A stretch of 64,000 nucleotides of DNA from the NCBI RefSeq assembly GCF_003610015.1, contig NZ_AP018933.1, positions 992,001 to 1,056,000 on the forward strand, written 5' to 3'. Shown in pieces: positions 8,957-18,386 of the stretch. The translations under genes and the position numbers were made by a program. The notes under the pieces were generated by a model that worked only from the letters and a program-made list of their open reading frames with translations, searched no databases and was not told the origin of the DNA. Each line of letters begins with the position of its first letter. The first letter of the stretch is position 1. Origin of the DNA: Zymobacter palmae (GTDB lineage: Bacteria > Pseudomonadota > Gammaproteobacteria > Pseudomonadales > Halomonadaceae).

Positions 8957-9883
8957 CTATACGGCCGTGGCGACGGCGGGGTCTTGTTCGCCGCCCAGCC
9001 AGCCGATGAGCTGCTGCACGGCCGATGTCAGCGCGCCTGCCATCAGGGCAAGGTCGGTGTCGATACGGAGGATGGGATCGCCATCATCGTCGGCATCGTT
9101 GGCTTCGTCTAACAGAGCATCGTCGAAGGCCAGCGATTTAAGCACGAGATCTTCCTGTAGCGTCAGCCCCAGTACGCCTTCGATCTGAATGGCAAGGCGG
9201 CTGGCTTGGCGTCCCGAAGCAATGGCCGTCTGGATTTCATCACCATCAAGATCCATTGCACGTGCCCGGATAATACCATCATCGTTGCCGCGCAGTTCGA
9301 TTTGGTCGCCGATGACCAGTGAATCGGGGCGTGAGGATGGGTCGGTCAACCAGTGCGTCATTGTGCGGGCGATCGGTTCGCGCACGGCCAGTGGTGTGAC
9401 CTTCAGTGAGCCCAGCGTCTGTCGCAGGGCATCCAGCACGCTTTCAGCACGTTTCGCTGACGCACAGTTGATGCCGATCAAACGGCTGCGCGTATCCCAC
9501 CACAGTTCGGTCACGGTCGTACGGGCAAAGGCCTGCGGCAGCAGTTCTTCGATCAGGGTCTCTTTGAGTGCCTGGCGTTCGCGGCGACGGGGCGGAAAGC
9601 CTTGCTTAGCTTCCAGTTCAGCACAGCGTTCTTCCAGTTCTTCCTTGATGACGCTGGAAGGCAGCAGGCGCTGCTGTTCGGCCAGTCGGATCAGACGGTG
9701 CCCCTGCACCTCGTGAACCAGCAAGTCACTGTTGCGGCCTGCTGGTGCGCTCCAGCCGTGACGACGCGCCTCATGCGGGCCGACGGGTTGGAAGCGATGG
9801 GCGGCCAGAGCGTCGCTCTGCTGCTCAAGAGGAAGAATGTCGGAATCGTGTACGCGATACAGATGAAGGTGCTTAAACCACAT
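8957..9883 (-). CDS. rdgC: Nucleoid/recombination-associated protein RdgC
   Basis: RdgC forms a ring-shaped dimer on double-stranded DNA and restrains RecA. The N-terminus MWFKHLHLYRVH is the family signature, followed by RFQPVGPHEARRHGW and the acidic/arginine region KQGFPPRRRERQALKE. At 308 residues it matches the usual 300-306. Its ATG at 9883 is the only sensible start. It is divergent from gyrA and separated from it by about 280 bp, which must hold both promoters. Confidence 0.93.
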   Translation of the reverse strand: MWFKHLHLYRVHDSDILPLEQQSDALAAHRFQPVGPHEARRHGWSAPAGRNSDLLVHEVQGHRLIRLAEQQRLLPSSVIKEELEERCAELEAKQGFPPRRRERQALKETLIEELLPQAFARTTVTELWWDTRSRLIGINCASAKRAESVLDALRQTLGSLKVTPLAVREPIARTMTHWLTDPSSRPDSLVIGDQIELRGNDDGIIRARAMDLDGDEIQTAIASGRQASRLAIQIEGVLGLTLQEDLVLKSLAFDDALLDEANDADDDGDPILRIDTDLALMAGALTSAVQQLIGWLGGEQDPAVATAV

Positions 9884-10162
9884 GGTCTCTCGTCCTAATC
9901 GGAAGTGGGCATTATGTCGGAAGTCCTTATCACCACGCCACTTCCTGGTGAGGGTGTGTGAATGCCGCGAGGTGTCGCGTGTCGATCATGCCTATCGTAG
10001 CTAAAACGTACTGATGACGCGTCAACACATCTCTATATGGTACACTGGTCGTCAATGATGAGGCGCGTGCCATGCGCCAAACCACAGCTGCGCCTGCAGT
10101 CGTCTGGCTGTATGCATGGACATGTGGTTAATGTGAAAGTCAACTTCAGGATTTAACGACTC

Positions 10163-12868
10163 ATGGGTGAGATCGCCAAAGAGGTTCTGCCAGTCAACAT
10201 CGAGGACGAACTGAAGCAGTCGTATCTCGACTACGCAATGAGCGTCATCATCGGGCGTGCACTTCCCGATGTACGAGACGGGCTCAAACCGGTTCACCGG
10301 CGCGTGCTGTACGCCATGCATGAGCTGAAGAACGATTGGAATCGTGCTTATCTGAAGTCCGCGCGTGTGGTTGGTGATGTTATCGGTAAATATCACCCGC
10401 ACGGCGACTCGGCCGTTTATGACACTATCGTCCGCATGGCACAGTCCTTCTCGATGCGCTACGTGCTGGTCGACGGGCAAGGGAACTTCGGTTCCATCGA
10501 CGGCGACAGTGCTGCGGCCATGCGTTATACCGAGGTGCGCATGGCGCGCATCGCGCACGAACTGCTGGCCGATCTTGAAAAGGATACCGTCGATTGGGTC
10601 GACAACTATGACGGTACGCAGCGCATTCCTGATGTGCTGCCAACGCGCATCCCCAACCTGCTGGTCAACGGTGCTGCAGGTATTGCTGTTGGGATGGCGA
10701 CCAATATCCCGCCGCATAACCTGACCGAAGTTATCAATGCCTGTCTGGCACTAATCGACGATGACAGTCTGACCGTCGATCAGTTGATGGAATACCTACC
10801 GGGGCCCGATTTTCCGACGGCCGGTATCATCAATGGTCGCGCCGGTATCCTCGACGCTTACCGCACCGGTCGCGGGCGTATCTATATGCGCGCACGTCAT
10901 ACCGTCGAGCACGATGACAAGACCGGTCGCGATCATATCATCGTGACCGAGCTGCCTTACCAGGTGAACAAGGCGCGCCTTATTGAGAAGATCGCCGAGC
11001 TGGTTAAGGATCGCAAGATCGAAGGTATCGCTGAACTGCGCGATGAGTCTGACAAGGACGGTCTGCGCGTCGTGATCGAGACCAAGCGTGGTGAATCCGG
11101 TGATGTCGTCGTCAACAATCTGTTCGCACAGACGCAGTTGGAGACGGTCTTCGGTATCAACATGGTGGCGCTGGATAATGGTCAGCCGAAGACACTCAAC
11201 CTGCGTCAGGTACTGGATGCCTTCGTGCGCCACCGCCGCGAAGTGGTCACGCGCCGTACGCTGTACGAACTCAACCGTGCACGCGAACGTGGGCATATTC
11301 TTGAAGGTCTGACGGTCGCGATCTCCAATATTGATGAGGTCATTGCCCTTATCAAGGCCTCTAACTCTTCTCAGGAAGCCAAGCAGAAGCTGGTCGACAC
11401 CGTATGGCAGCCGGGCCAAGTGCTCGAAATGCTCGACCGTGCGGGCGCCACTTCCTGCCGCCCCGACGATATTGAAGGTGAGTTTGGTCTGGCGACCGAT
11501 CGCTCTGGCTATCGTCTGACCGAAGCTCAGGCTCAGGCCATCCTCGAACTGCGCCTACACCGCTTGACTGGCCTCGAAACTGAAAAATTGCTCGAAGAAT
11601 ATCAGGGCATCCTCGAACGCATCGCCGAGCTGACCGAAATTCTCGAAGATCCGGACCGCCTGATGGAGGTGATCCGTACCGAACTGCGCACCGTGCGGGA
11701 ACAGTATGGTGACGAGCGTCGTACCGAGATTCTGGCTAGCCGTAGCGACCTGCGTACCGAAGACCTGATCGCCGAAGAAGACATGGTGGTCACGATCTCG
11801 CGTACCGGGTATGCCAAGACTCAGCCACTGTCCGACTATCAGGCTCAGCGTCGCGGTGGTCGAGGCAAGTCCGCTACCGCGATGAAGGATGAGGATGTCA
11901 TTGAACACCTGCGTGTGGCTTCGACACACGACACGCTGCTGATGTTCTCCGATCGTGGCAAGGTGTACTGGCTCAAATGCTATGAGCTGCCGCAGGCGAG
12001 CCGCGGTTCGCGAGGTCGCCCGCTGGTCAATCTGTTGCCGCTGGAAGACGATGAGTGCATCTCAGCCCTGCTGCCCGTGCGCGAGTACGCCGAAGACAGT
12101 TATATCTTCTTCGCGACGGCATTCGGTACGGTCAAACGCACTTCGCTTGAACAGTTCTCACGCCCACGCTCCAGTGGTCTGATCGCGCTGGCGCTGGAAG
12201 AGGGCGACCGCCTAGTCGGTGCTGCCATCACCAACGGCAACGACCATGTCATGCTGCTGTCCTCCAACGGCAAAGCAATTCGCTTCGAAGAGCAGGTTGT
12301 ACGCTCAATGGGACGTACGGCGCGCGGTGTCCGCGGCATGCGTCTTGCAGAAGGCGCGCGCGTCATCAGTCTGATCATTCCGTGTACGACTGAAATCGAT
12401 GCCAGTGCAGAAGTGGAAAGTGAAGATTATCAAGAGGTAACAGCTGACAACGATGTTCAGCAGTGTTATATCCTGACAGCTTCGGAAAACGGTTACGGCA
12501 AGCGTACGCGTCTCGAAGAATTCCCGCTGCGCGGACGCGGTGGTCAGGGTGTGATCGCCATGCAGACCTCCGAACGCAACGGTGAGATGGTAGCGGCCAT
12601 TCAAGTGGCCGATCAGGATGAGATGATGCTGATCACCGACCGCGGTACGCTGGTGCGTACACGTGTCAGTGAAGTGTCGTGCACGTCTCGTAACACACAG
12701 GGTGTCACTCTGATCCGTGTTGGCGAAGGTGAGCGTCTGGTGGCGAGTGTCCGCCTTGACGAGCCTTCCGATGATGAGCCCATGATTGAAGAAGAAGAGG
12801 GCGAACAGACCTCCGGTGAGGCTGATGAAAATCAGGCCGCTGACGGTGACGACACGACTGGAGCCTGA
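10163..12868 (+). CDS. gyrA: DNA gyrase subunit A
   Basis: Catalytic breakage-reunion subunit of DNA gyrase. The active-site tyrosine is Y122 ([11 protein letters not shown]), numbered as in E. coli. The quinolone-resistance region reads [11 protein letters not shown] with S83 and D87, the drug-sensitive state. The C-terminal domain has the GyrA box [11 protein letters not shown] that wraps DNA, and the protein ends in an acidic tail of about 35 residues. Length is 901 residues (E. coli 875). It begins the gyrA-serC-pheA-tyrA-aroA-cmk-rpsA cluster; serC follows after 37 bp. The promoter should lie in 9884-10162, which has TACACT at about 10037 but no convincing -35. Confidence 0.97.
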   Translation: MGEIAKEVLPVNIEDELKQSYLDYAMSVIIGRALPDVRDGLKPVHRRVLYAMHELKNDWNRAYLKSARVVGDVIGKYHPHGDSAVYDTIVRMAQSFSMRYVLVDGQGNFGSIDGDSAAAMRYTEVRMARIAHELLADLEKDTVDWVDNYDGTQRIPDVLPTRIPNLLVNGAAGIAVGMATNIPPHNLTEVINACLALIDDDSLTVDQLMEYLPGPDFPTAGIINGRAGILDAYRTGRGRIYMRARHTVEHDDKTGRDHIIVTELPYQVNKARLIEKIAELVKDRKIEGIAELRDESDKDGLRVVIETKRGESGDVVVNNLFAQTQLETVFGINMVALDNGQPKTLNLRQVLDAFVRHRREVVTRRTLYELNRARERGHILEGLTVAISNIDEVIALIKASNSSQEAKQKLVDTVWQPGQVLEMLDRAGATSCRPDDIEGEFGLATDRSGYRLTEAQAQAILELRLHRLTGLETEKLLEEYQGILERIAELTEILEDPDRLMEVIRTELRTVREQYGDERRTEILASRSDLRTEDLIAEEDMVVTISRTGYAKTQPLSDYQAQRRGGRGKSATAMKDEDVIEHLRVASTHDTLLMFSDRGKVYWLKCYELPQASRGSRGRPLVNLLPLEDDECISALLPVREYAEDSYIFFATAFGTVKRTSLEQFSRPRSSGLIALALEEGDRLVGAAITNGNDHVMLLSSNGKAIRFEEQVVRSMGRTARGVRGMRLAEGARVISLIIPCTTEIDASAEVESEDYQEVTADNDVQQCYILTASENGYGKRTRLEEFPLRGRGGQGVIAMQTSERNGEMVAAIQVADQDEMMLITDRGTLVRTRVSEVSCTSRNTQGVTLIRVGEGERLVASVRLDEPSDDEPMIEEEEGEQTSGEADENQAADGDDTTGA

Positions 12869-12905
12869 TGCCCCACAACAATGATGGTTGTTCGAGGAGC
12901 TCCCG

Positions 12906-13997
12906 ATGAGACATTACAACTTCAGTCCGGGCCCGGCGACATTGCCCGAGGCTGTACTGGAACAGGCACAGGAAGAACTGCTGGACTTTCACGGTCTGGG
13001 CGCTTCCGTCATGGAAATCAGCCATCGCGGCCCTGATTTCATGGCGTTGGCCGAGCAAGCAGAAGCCGATCTGCGTGAGCTGATGGGCATTCCTGACAAC
13101 TACCGTGTGCTGTTCCTGTCCGGGGGCGCCTCGACACAGTTCGCCAGCGCGCCGCTCAATCTGGCAGCGCAAGGGCGTCCCAACATCATTGATAGTGGTA
13201 TCTGGTCGTCTAAAGCGATCGACGAGGCTAAGCGCCTGACGGGTGTGCACGTTGCGGCGTCCACCAAGGACGGCAACTATGCGCGTGCGCCGCTGCAAGA
13301 CGAACTGGTGATCTCGGATGATGCGGCCTACCTGCACTACACCGATAACGAAACCATCGGTGGCGTGCAGTTCGACTACATTCCGCAGGCCATCATCGGT
13401 GGTCAGGACGTGCCGGTCATCTGTGACATGTCATCGTCCATCATGGGGCGTGAAATGGACGTGTCGAAGTTTGGCATGATCTACGCTGGCGCCCAGAAGA
13501 ACATTGGGCCGGCTGGCATCACGTTGGTGATCGTGCGCGATGACCTGCTAGCACGTGCGCCAAAGGCTGGCATTCCCACCATGCTTGACTATCGCACTAT
13601 GGTGAAGACCGATTCCATGTACAATACGCCACCAACCTTTGCGTGGTATTTGTGCGGTCTGGTCTTCCAGTGGATGAAACGTCAGGGTGGTATTCCGGCC
13701 ATCGCCGAGATCAATCAGCGCAAGGCAGCGAAGCTGTATGCCGCCATTGATAACAGCGACTTCTATTCCAACCCCGTGGAACTGCGTCATCGCTCCATCA
13801 CCAACGTGCCTTTCATTCTGGCGGACGAGTCGCTCAACGCGCGCTTCCTCGCCGAGTCGAAGGCCGCAGGGCTTCTCAATCTGAAGGGGCATCGTAGCGT
13901 CGGTGGCATGCGCGCCAGTCTGTACAACGCCATGCCTGAGGCGGGCGTCGATGCACTGGTGGACTTCATGAAGGCCTTCGAACGCGATCACGGATAA
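12906..13997 (+). CDS. serC: Phosphoserine aminotransferase
   Basis: PLP enzyme converting 3-phosphohydroxypyruvate to phosphoserine and serving in PLP synthesis. The N-terminus RHYNFSPGPATLPEAVLEQA is diagnostic. The PLP lysine is in the segment IYAGAQKNIGPAG. I chose the ATG at 12906 because GAGGAG lies 6-7 nt upstream; an upstream in-frame codon at 12888 would add six unmatched residues. Length is 363 residues, typical (E. coli 362). It is followed by pheA after 25 bp, a conserved link between serine and aromatic amino acid synthesis in gammaproteobacteria. Confidence 0.96.
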   Translation: MRHYNFSPGPATLPEAVLEQAQEELLDFHGLGASVMEISHRGPDFMALAEQAEADLRELMGIPDNYRVLFLSGGASTQFASAPLNLAAQGRPNIIDSGIWSSKAIDEAKRLTGVHVAASTKDGNYARAPLQDELVISDDAAYLHYTDNETIGGVQFDYIPQAIIGGQDVPVICDMSSSIMGREMDVSKFGMIYAGAQKNIGPAGITLVIVRDDLLARAPKAGIPTMLDYRTMVKTDSMYNTPPTFAWYLCGLVFQWMKRQGGIPAIAEINQRKAAKLYAAIDNSDFYSNPVELRHRSITNVPFILADESLNARFLAESKAAGLLNLKGHRSVGGMRASLYNAMPEAGVDALVDFMKAFERDHG

Positions 13998-14022
13998 CCG
14001 CATTACAAGGTAAGTACGCTCG

Positions 14023-15135
14023 ATGAATGAATCGAAGGATCTTGATCAGCAGAACGCGCTGTCGCTCGATGCATTGCGCAAACGCATCAATGCGGTCGAT
14101 AGCGAACTGCTGTCGCTGATCAGTGAACGTGCCCAGCTTGCTCAGCGTGTGGCCGAAGCCAAACTGGCGGAAGACCCCGATACGGTCTTCTATCGTCCCG
14201 AGCGCGAAGCTCAGGTCATGCGGCGCATTATGGCGCTCAATGAAGGTCCTCTGTCCGACGAAGAGATGGCTCGATTGTTTCGTGAGATCATGTCTTCCTG
14301 TCTGGCGCTTGAGCAGCCTATCAGCGTGGCCTATCTGGGGCCTAACGGCACCTACAGCCAGCAGGCGACGCTGAAGCACTTCGGTGGCGCCGTCGAAGGC
14401 GTTCCTGTCGCCACCATCCCCGATGTCTTCCGTCAGGTCGAAGCGGGGCAGGTCGCGTACGGGGTCGTCCCCGTTGAGAACTCCACCGAGGGTGCGATCA
14501 ACCAGACCTTCGATATGTTCGTTAGCTCCAATGTGCGGGTGTGCGGGGAAATCTTCCTGCCTATCCACAACAACCTCATCGGGCGTCGCGGGGCGCTCGA
14601 TGAGCCGATCGAACGAATTTATTCCCATTCGCAGCCGTTGGCACAGTGCCGCGGATGGCTTGCTGTGCACTATCCTCAGGCAGAGCTGATCGCCGTATCC
14701 TCCAATGCTGAAGCTGTACGACTGGCTGAGCAGGACAAAAACGGTGCCGCTATTGCAGGATCGCATGCGACCCACTATTTCGATGTCGATATCCTCGTGC
14801 GTAATATCGAGGATCTGGCCAGCAACGTGACGCATTTTCTGGTCATCGGGCGTGAGCCGGTGGGGCCGAGCGGCGATGACCGTACCCTGCTGCTGGCGTC
14901 CGTGCATAACCAGCCCGGCGCGCTCGAACGCTTGCTTGAGCCGTTGAGCCGCCACGGCATTGACATCACGCATCTAGAATCGCGTCCTTCGCGTGTCCAG
15001 CCTTGGCATTACGTCTTCTTTGTTGAAGTGAAAGGGCATTGTGAAGATGGCCCGCTGGCGCAGGCACTGGAAGAATACGAAGGCTCGATGATTGATGTCC
15101 GTGTTTTGGGTTCTTGGCCCGCAGCGGTTATCTAA
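14023..15135 (+). CDS. pheA: Bifunctional chorismate mutase / prephenate dehydratase
   Basis: P-protein that turns chorismate into prephenate and then phenylpyruvate, leading to phenylalanine. Residues about 15-100 form an AroQ chorismate mutase (LRKRINAVDSELLSLISERAQLA). Residues about 100-275 are the dehydratase (VAYLGPNGTYSQQATLKHF, PVENSTEGAINQTFD with the catalytic Thr region, and FLVIGR). The end is an ACT domain with the Phe-binding sequences PGALERLLEP and ESRPSR. Length 370 is usual. ATG at 14023 is clear. There is no leader peptide with Phe codons ahead of it, so E. coli-style attenuation is not seen. Confidence 0.96.
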   Translation: MNESKDLDQQNALSLDALRKRINAVDSELLSLISERAQLAQRVAEAKLAEDPDTVFYRPEREAQVMRRIMALNEGPLSDEEMARLFREIMSSCLALEQPISVAYLGPNGTYSQQATLKHFGGAVEGVPVATIPDVFRQVEAGQVAYGVVPVENSTEGAINQTFDMFVSSNVRVCGEIFLPIHNNLIGRRGALDEPIERIYSHSQPLAQCRGWLAVHYPQAELIAVSSNAEAVRLAEQDKNGAAIAGSHATHYFDVDILVRNIEDLASNVTHFLVIGREPVGPSGDDRTLLLASVHNQPGALERLLEPLSRHGIDITHLESRPSRVQPWHYVFFVEVKGHCEDGPLAQALEEYEGSMIDVRVLGSWPAAVI

Positions 15136-15209
15136 TTCTCCGATGAAGGCAGCGGCTCTATGGGTCGCTGCACCATTTCTTATCGTTTGCAGTGCCGCGA
15201 CGGCCGTGA

Positions 15210-16139
15210 ATGCAGATTGCAACAGGTATCGGTTACGTGAAGCAAAGGCCCACGCCCCAAGAGTCGGGCATCCTTATCCTTGGGGTAGGAATGATCGGAG
15301 GTTCTCTTGCCGCCGCATTGAAGCAGCAAGGCTATCCTGGCGTCATTCGCGGTAGCGATGTGCGTGAGGAAGAGCTGGTGCTGGGGCAGCAGATGGGGCT
15401 GATCGACAGTGGTGATACCGACCCTCTGACTCAGCTCGACGGCATTTCAATGATCGTTCTGTGTGTGCCGGTGATGGCGATCGGGCCGCTGATTGAGCGC
15501 CTAGCCCCTCATGTCGCCGACCGCGACATTGTCGTGACGGACGTGGGCAGCAGCAAAAGTGTCATCCGTGATGCAGTCGTCGCCTCCATGGGCTATTTGC
15601 CGTCGTGGCTGGTACTAGGACATCCCATTTCTGGGGCTGAGCATACCGGTGTGGCGGCAGCCGATCCCGAGCGCTATGTTGCGCACAAGGTGATCCTGAC
15701 GCCAGAACTGCAAACTGCCGAACGTTATGTCGAGCGCGTCGCAGCAGTGTGGGAAGCCGCCGGAGCCGAGGTGGTCACCATGTCGGTCGAGCGGCACGAC
15801 GATATTCTGGCGCGAACCAGCCATCTGCCCCATCTTTTGGCCTTTTCTCTGGTCGATACGCTAGCGCGTCAAGATGAAGGGCTTGATATTTTCCGCTACG
15901 CCGCGGGCGGCTTCCGCGACTTCACCCGTATCGCTGGGTCCGATCCAGTGATGTGGCGTGACATTTTCCTCGGTAACCGCGATGCCGTACTGAGCGCTTT
16001 GGACGACTTCGAGGCGGGCTTGGCGCGATTACGACGTGCCATAGAGGAGGGCGATGCCGAATCCCTCCATGCTATCTTTCAGTGCGCCAGTCAGGCGCGA
16101 CACCACTTTCAGACCCTGTTGAACCAGACTACTTCATGA
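15210..16139 (+). CDS. tyrA: Prephenate dehydrogenase
   Basis: NAD(P)-dependent enzyme for tyrosine synthesis. The Rossmann motif ILILGVGMIGGSLAAAL starts at about residue 22, TDVGSSKS follows at about 110, and the catalytic His lies in GHPISGAEHTGV. At 309 residues it is a stand-alone enzyme, not fused to chorismate mutase (as in E. coli) or to AroA (as in some pseudomonads). The start at 15210 has no good ribosome-binding site; a GTG at 15237 is an alternative. The hisC-type aminotransferase gene often found between pheA and tyrA in Pseudomonas is absent here. The stop overlaps the aroA start by 4 bp. Confidence 0.9.
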   Translation: MQIATGIGYVKQRPTPQESGILILGVGMIGGSLAAALKQQGYPGVIRGSDVREEELVLGQQMGLIDSGDTDPLTQLDGISMIVLCVPVMAIGPLIERLAPHVADRDIVVTDVGSSKSVIRDAVVASMGYLPSWLVLGHPISGAEHTGVAAADPERYVAHKVILTPELQTAERYVERVAAVWEAAGAEVVTMSVERHDDILARTSHLPHLLAFSLVDTLARQDEGLDIFRYAAGGFRDFTRIAGSDPVMWRDIFLGNRDAVLSALDDFEAGLARLRRAIEEGDAESLHAIFQCASQARHHFQTLLNQTTS

Positions 16140-17476
16140 GTGAGCAGACCATGACTCAGCACAATGTTCGTTATCTTGCCCATCAGGGCGGCAGTGTCCG
16201 TGGCCGCATCCGCGTGCCGGGCGATAAATCTATGTCGCACCGTTCCATCATGCTGGGCGCACTGGCTGAAGGTGTTACCGAAGTGGACGGTTTCCTTGAA
16301 GGCGAAGATAGTCTGGCTACGCTCAAGGCCTTCCGTGCCATGGGCGTACAGATTGAAGGGCCTGATAACGGGCATGTCACCATTCACGGTGTCGGCATGC
16401 ATGGTCTGAAAGCGCCGCAGGGCGACCTGTACCTGGGAAATGCCGGTACGGGGATGCGTCTTTTCTCTGGCCTGATGGCAGGGCAGGCGTTCGATAGCAC
16501 GCTGACAGGTGATGCTTCTCTGTCGAAGCGCCCAATGAACCGTGTCGCGGATCCGTTGCGCCTGATGGGTGCACGCATTGATACAGCAGACAAGGGGCGC
16601 CCGCCGTTGCACATTCACGGCGGTCAGCCGCTCAAAGGCATCTCCTATGACATGCCAATGGCCAGTGCCCAAGTGAAATCCTGCCTGCTATTGGCAGGCA
16701 TGTATGCTGAAGGCGAAACGCGTGTGACGGAGCCTGCACCGACGCGTGATCATACGGAGCGCATGCTCAATGGTTTCGGTTATGAAGTGCGTCGCGAAGG
16801 GGCTACGGCCATTATCCAAGGGGGCGGGCGTCTGACAGCGGGTGTGATTGACGTACCCGCAGACATCTCTTCGGCTGCTTTCTTCCTTGTTGCTGCATCC
16901 ATCACGCCGGGGGCTGATCTGGTGCTTGAGCATGTCGGGATCAACCCCACGCGTGTTGGCATCATCAATATTCTCAAGGCTATGGGGGCAGACCTCACCT
17001 TGTCTAACGAGCGCGAAGTGGGAGGCGAGCCGGTTGCCGACATCCACGTTCGCTACGCGCCGTTGAAAGGCATCGACATCGACGATGAGCAAGTGCCGTT
17101 AGCCATTGATGAATTCCCCGTGTTGTTCATCGCCGCAGCCAATGCCGAGGGCACAACCCGCCTGCGCAATGCTGCAGAGCTGCGCGTTAAGGAATCCGAC
17201 CGCATCCAAGCAATGGCTGACGGCCTGGCTGCCATCGGCGTTGAGCACACGGTCTATGATGACGGCATTGATGTTGTCGGTGGCACCTACCATGGCGGTC
17301 GTATCGACAGTCACGGTGATCACCGCATCGCTATGGCCTTTGCCGTTGCGGCACTGTGTGCCGAGGGTGATATCGACATTCTGGACTGTGCCAACGTGGC
17401 TACGTCCTTCCCGAACTTCAAAGCATTGGCTGATACCGTTGGCATGCGTCTGGATGTGATTGAGGAAACGGCATGA
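16136..17476 (+). CDS. aroA: 5-enolpyruvylshikimate-3-phosphate synthase
   Basis: Sixth step of the shikimate pathway, joining PEP to shikimate 3-phosphate. Visible motifs are RIRVPGDKSMSHR (PEP/S3P binding), LYLGNAGTGMRLFSG (here the class II-like NAGTGxR rather than NAGTAMR), and RVKESDRIQAMADGL near the C-terminal half. I chose ATG 16136, which overlaps the tyrA stop (ATGA), giving 446 residues; ATG 16151 is an alternative. NAGTG in place of NAGTA is associated with class II, naturally glyphosate-tolerant enzymes (family knowledge, not tested here). It overlaps cmk by 4 bp. Confidence 0.96.
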   Translation: MSEQTMTQHNVRYLAHQGGSVRGRIRVPGDKSMSHRSIMLGALAEGVTEVDGFLEGEDSLATLKAFRAMGVQIEGPDNGHVTIHGVGMHGLKAPQGDLYLGNAGTGMRLFSGLMAGQAFDSTLTGDASLSKRPMNRVADPLRLMGARIDTADKGRPPLHIHGGQPLKGISYDMPMASAQVKSCLLLAGMYAEGETRVTEPAPTRDHTERMLNGFGYEVRREGATAIIQGGGRLTAGVIDVPADISSAAFFLVAASITPGADLVLEHVGINPTRVGIINILKAMGADLTLSNEREVGGEPVADIHVRYAPLKGIDIDDEQVPLAIDEFPVLFIAAANAEGTTRLRNAAELRVKESDRIQAMADGLAAIGVEHTVYDDGIDVVGGTYHGGRIDSHGDHRIAMAFAVAALCAEGDIDILDCANVATSFPNFKALADTVGMRLDVIEETA

Positions 17477-18153
17477 ATGACGTGCCTGTAGTCACGCTGG
17501 ATGGCCCGGGCGGCGCAGGGAAGGGTACGATTTCCAGCATGCTGGCGGCCAACCATCGTTGGCACCTGCTGGATTCTGGCGCGCTGTATCGCCTGACGGC
17601 ACTGGCCGCACACAATCATGGTGTCGATGTTGCAGATGAAGCCGCTGTAGCGCATATCGCGGAAACGCTGGATGTTTGCTTTCTAACGGAGGCTGATACC
17701 TCGGTGAAGGTGATGCTGGAAGGTCAAGACGTCTCACATGCTATCCGTCAAGAAGCTATTGGCAATGCCGCATCGGTGGTCGCCAGCATTCCAGCAGTGC
17801 GCGATGCGCTCCTGCAACGTCAGCGCGATTTCGCTATTGGCCCGGGCTTAATCGCGGACGGCCGCGATATGGGGACAACCGTTTTCCCCGCCGCAGTGCT
17901 GAAGATATTCCTAACGGCTTCGGCCGAGGAGCGTGCTCGGCGGCGTATGAATCAGTTGCAGTTAGCGGGTATTTCTGCTAATTTTGGGAGTCTTTTAAGA
18001 GATATTCAGGTTCGTGACGAGCGCGATCAGAATCGCAGTGTTTCACCTCTGAAACCTGCAGACGATGCCATCGTGCTGGATACGACAGAACTGAGTATAC
18101 CGGACGTCGTCGCTCGCATCGAAGCTCTGCTGGATGAGCGGTTGAAGGCTTGA
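17473..18153 (+). CDS. cmk: Cytidylate kinase
   Basis: Phosphorylates CMP and dCMP with ATP. The P-loop VTLDGPGGAGKGTISSMLA occupies the N-terminus, followed by the NMP-binding LDSGALYR. The conserved DGRDMGTTVFPAAVLKIFLTASAEERARRR gives substrate and lid contacts. Length 226 residues is typical. The start overlaps the aroA stop (ATGA), so the two are probably translationally coupled. Next gene is rpsA, 233 bp on, as in most gammaproteobacteria. Confidence 0.96.
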   Translation: MNDVPVVTLDGPGGAGKGTISSMLAANHRWHLLDSGALYRLTALAAHNHGVDVADEAAVAHIAETLDVCFLTEADTSVKVMLEGQDVSHAIRQEAIGNAASVVASIPAVRDALLQRQRDFAIGPGLIADGRDMGTTVFPAAVLKIFLTASAEERARRRMNQLQLAGISANFGSLLRDIQVRDERDQNRSVSPLKPADDAIVLDTTELSIPDVVARIEALLDERLKA

Positions 18154-18345
18154 GTTTAGCGGTTCGATTCACGACGATGGTCGCTGTGCGCACGGTGGCC
18201 AGACGCCATATCCGGATGCTCTGGAAGTACGTCAACGAAGCGGTACGTCATCATTCATTCCAACGATGCGAACCGTTTCCAAACCGGCGGTAACGTCTCC
18301 AGAGTGCGTAGAATAGGCCCACGCTAGTCGGTGGTGTGGAGAAAA

Positions 18346-18360
18346 ACGGTCTTTGACCGT
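18346..18360 (+). promoter_or_regulatory. Small hairpin in the rpsA leader
   Basis: ACGGTC and GACCGT pair around TTT, ending 26 nt before the rpsA start codon, within the 233-bp cmk-rpsA gap. In E. coli the rpsA leader folds into hairpins through which S1 represses its own translation; this one could serve the same role, but only the inverted repeat itself is seen. Confidence 0.35.
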
Positions 18361-18386
18361 CATCACGTTGATCACGTAGGAATATC

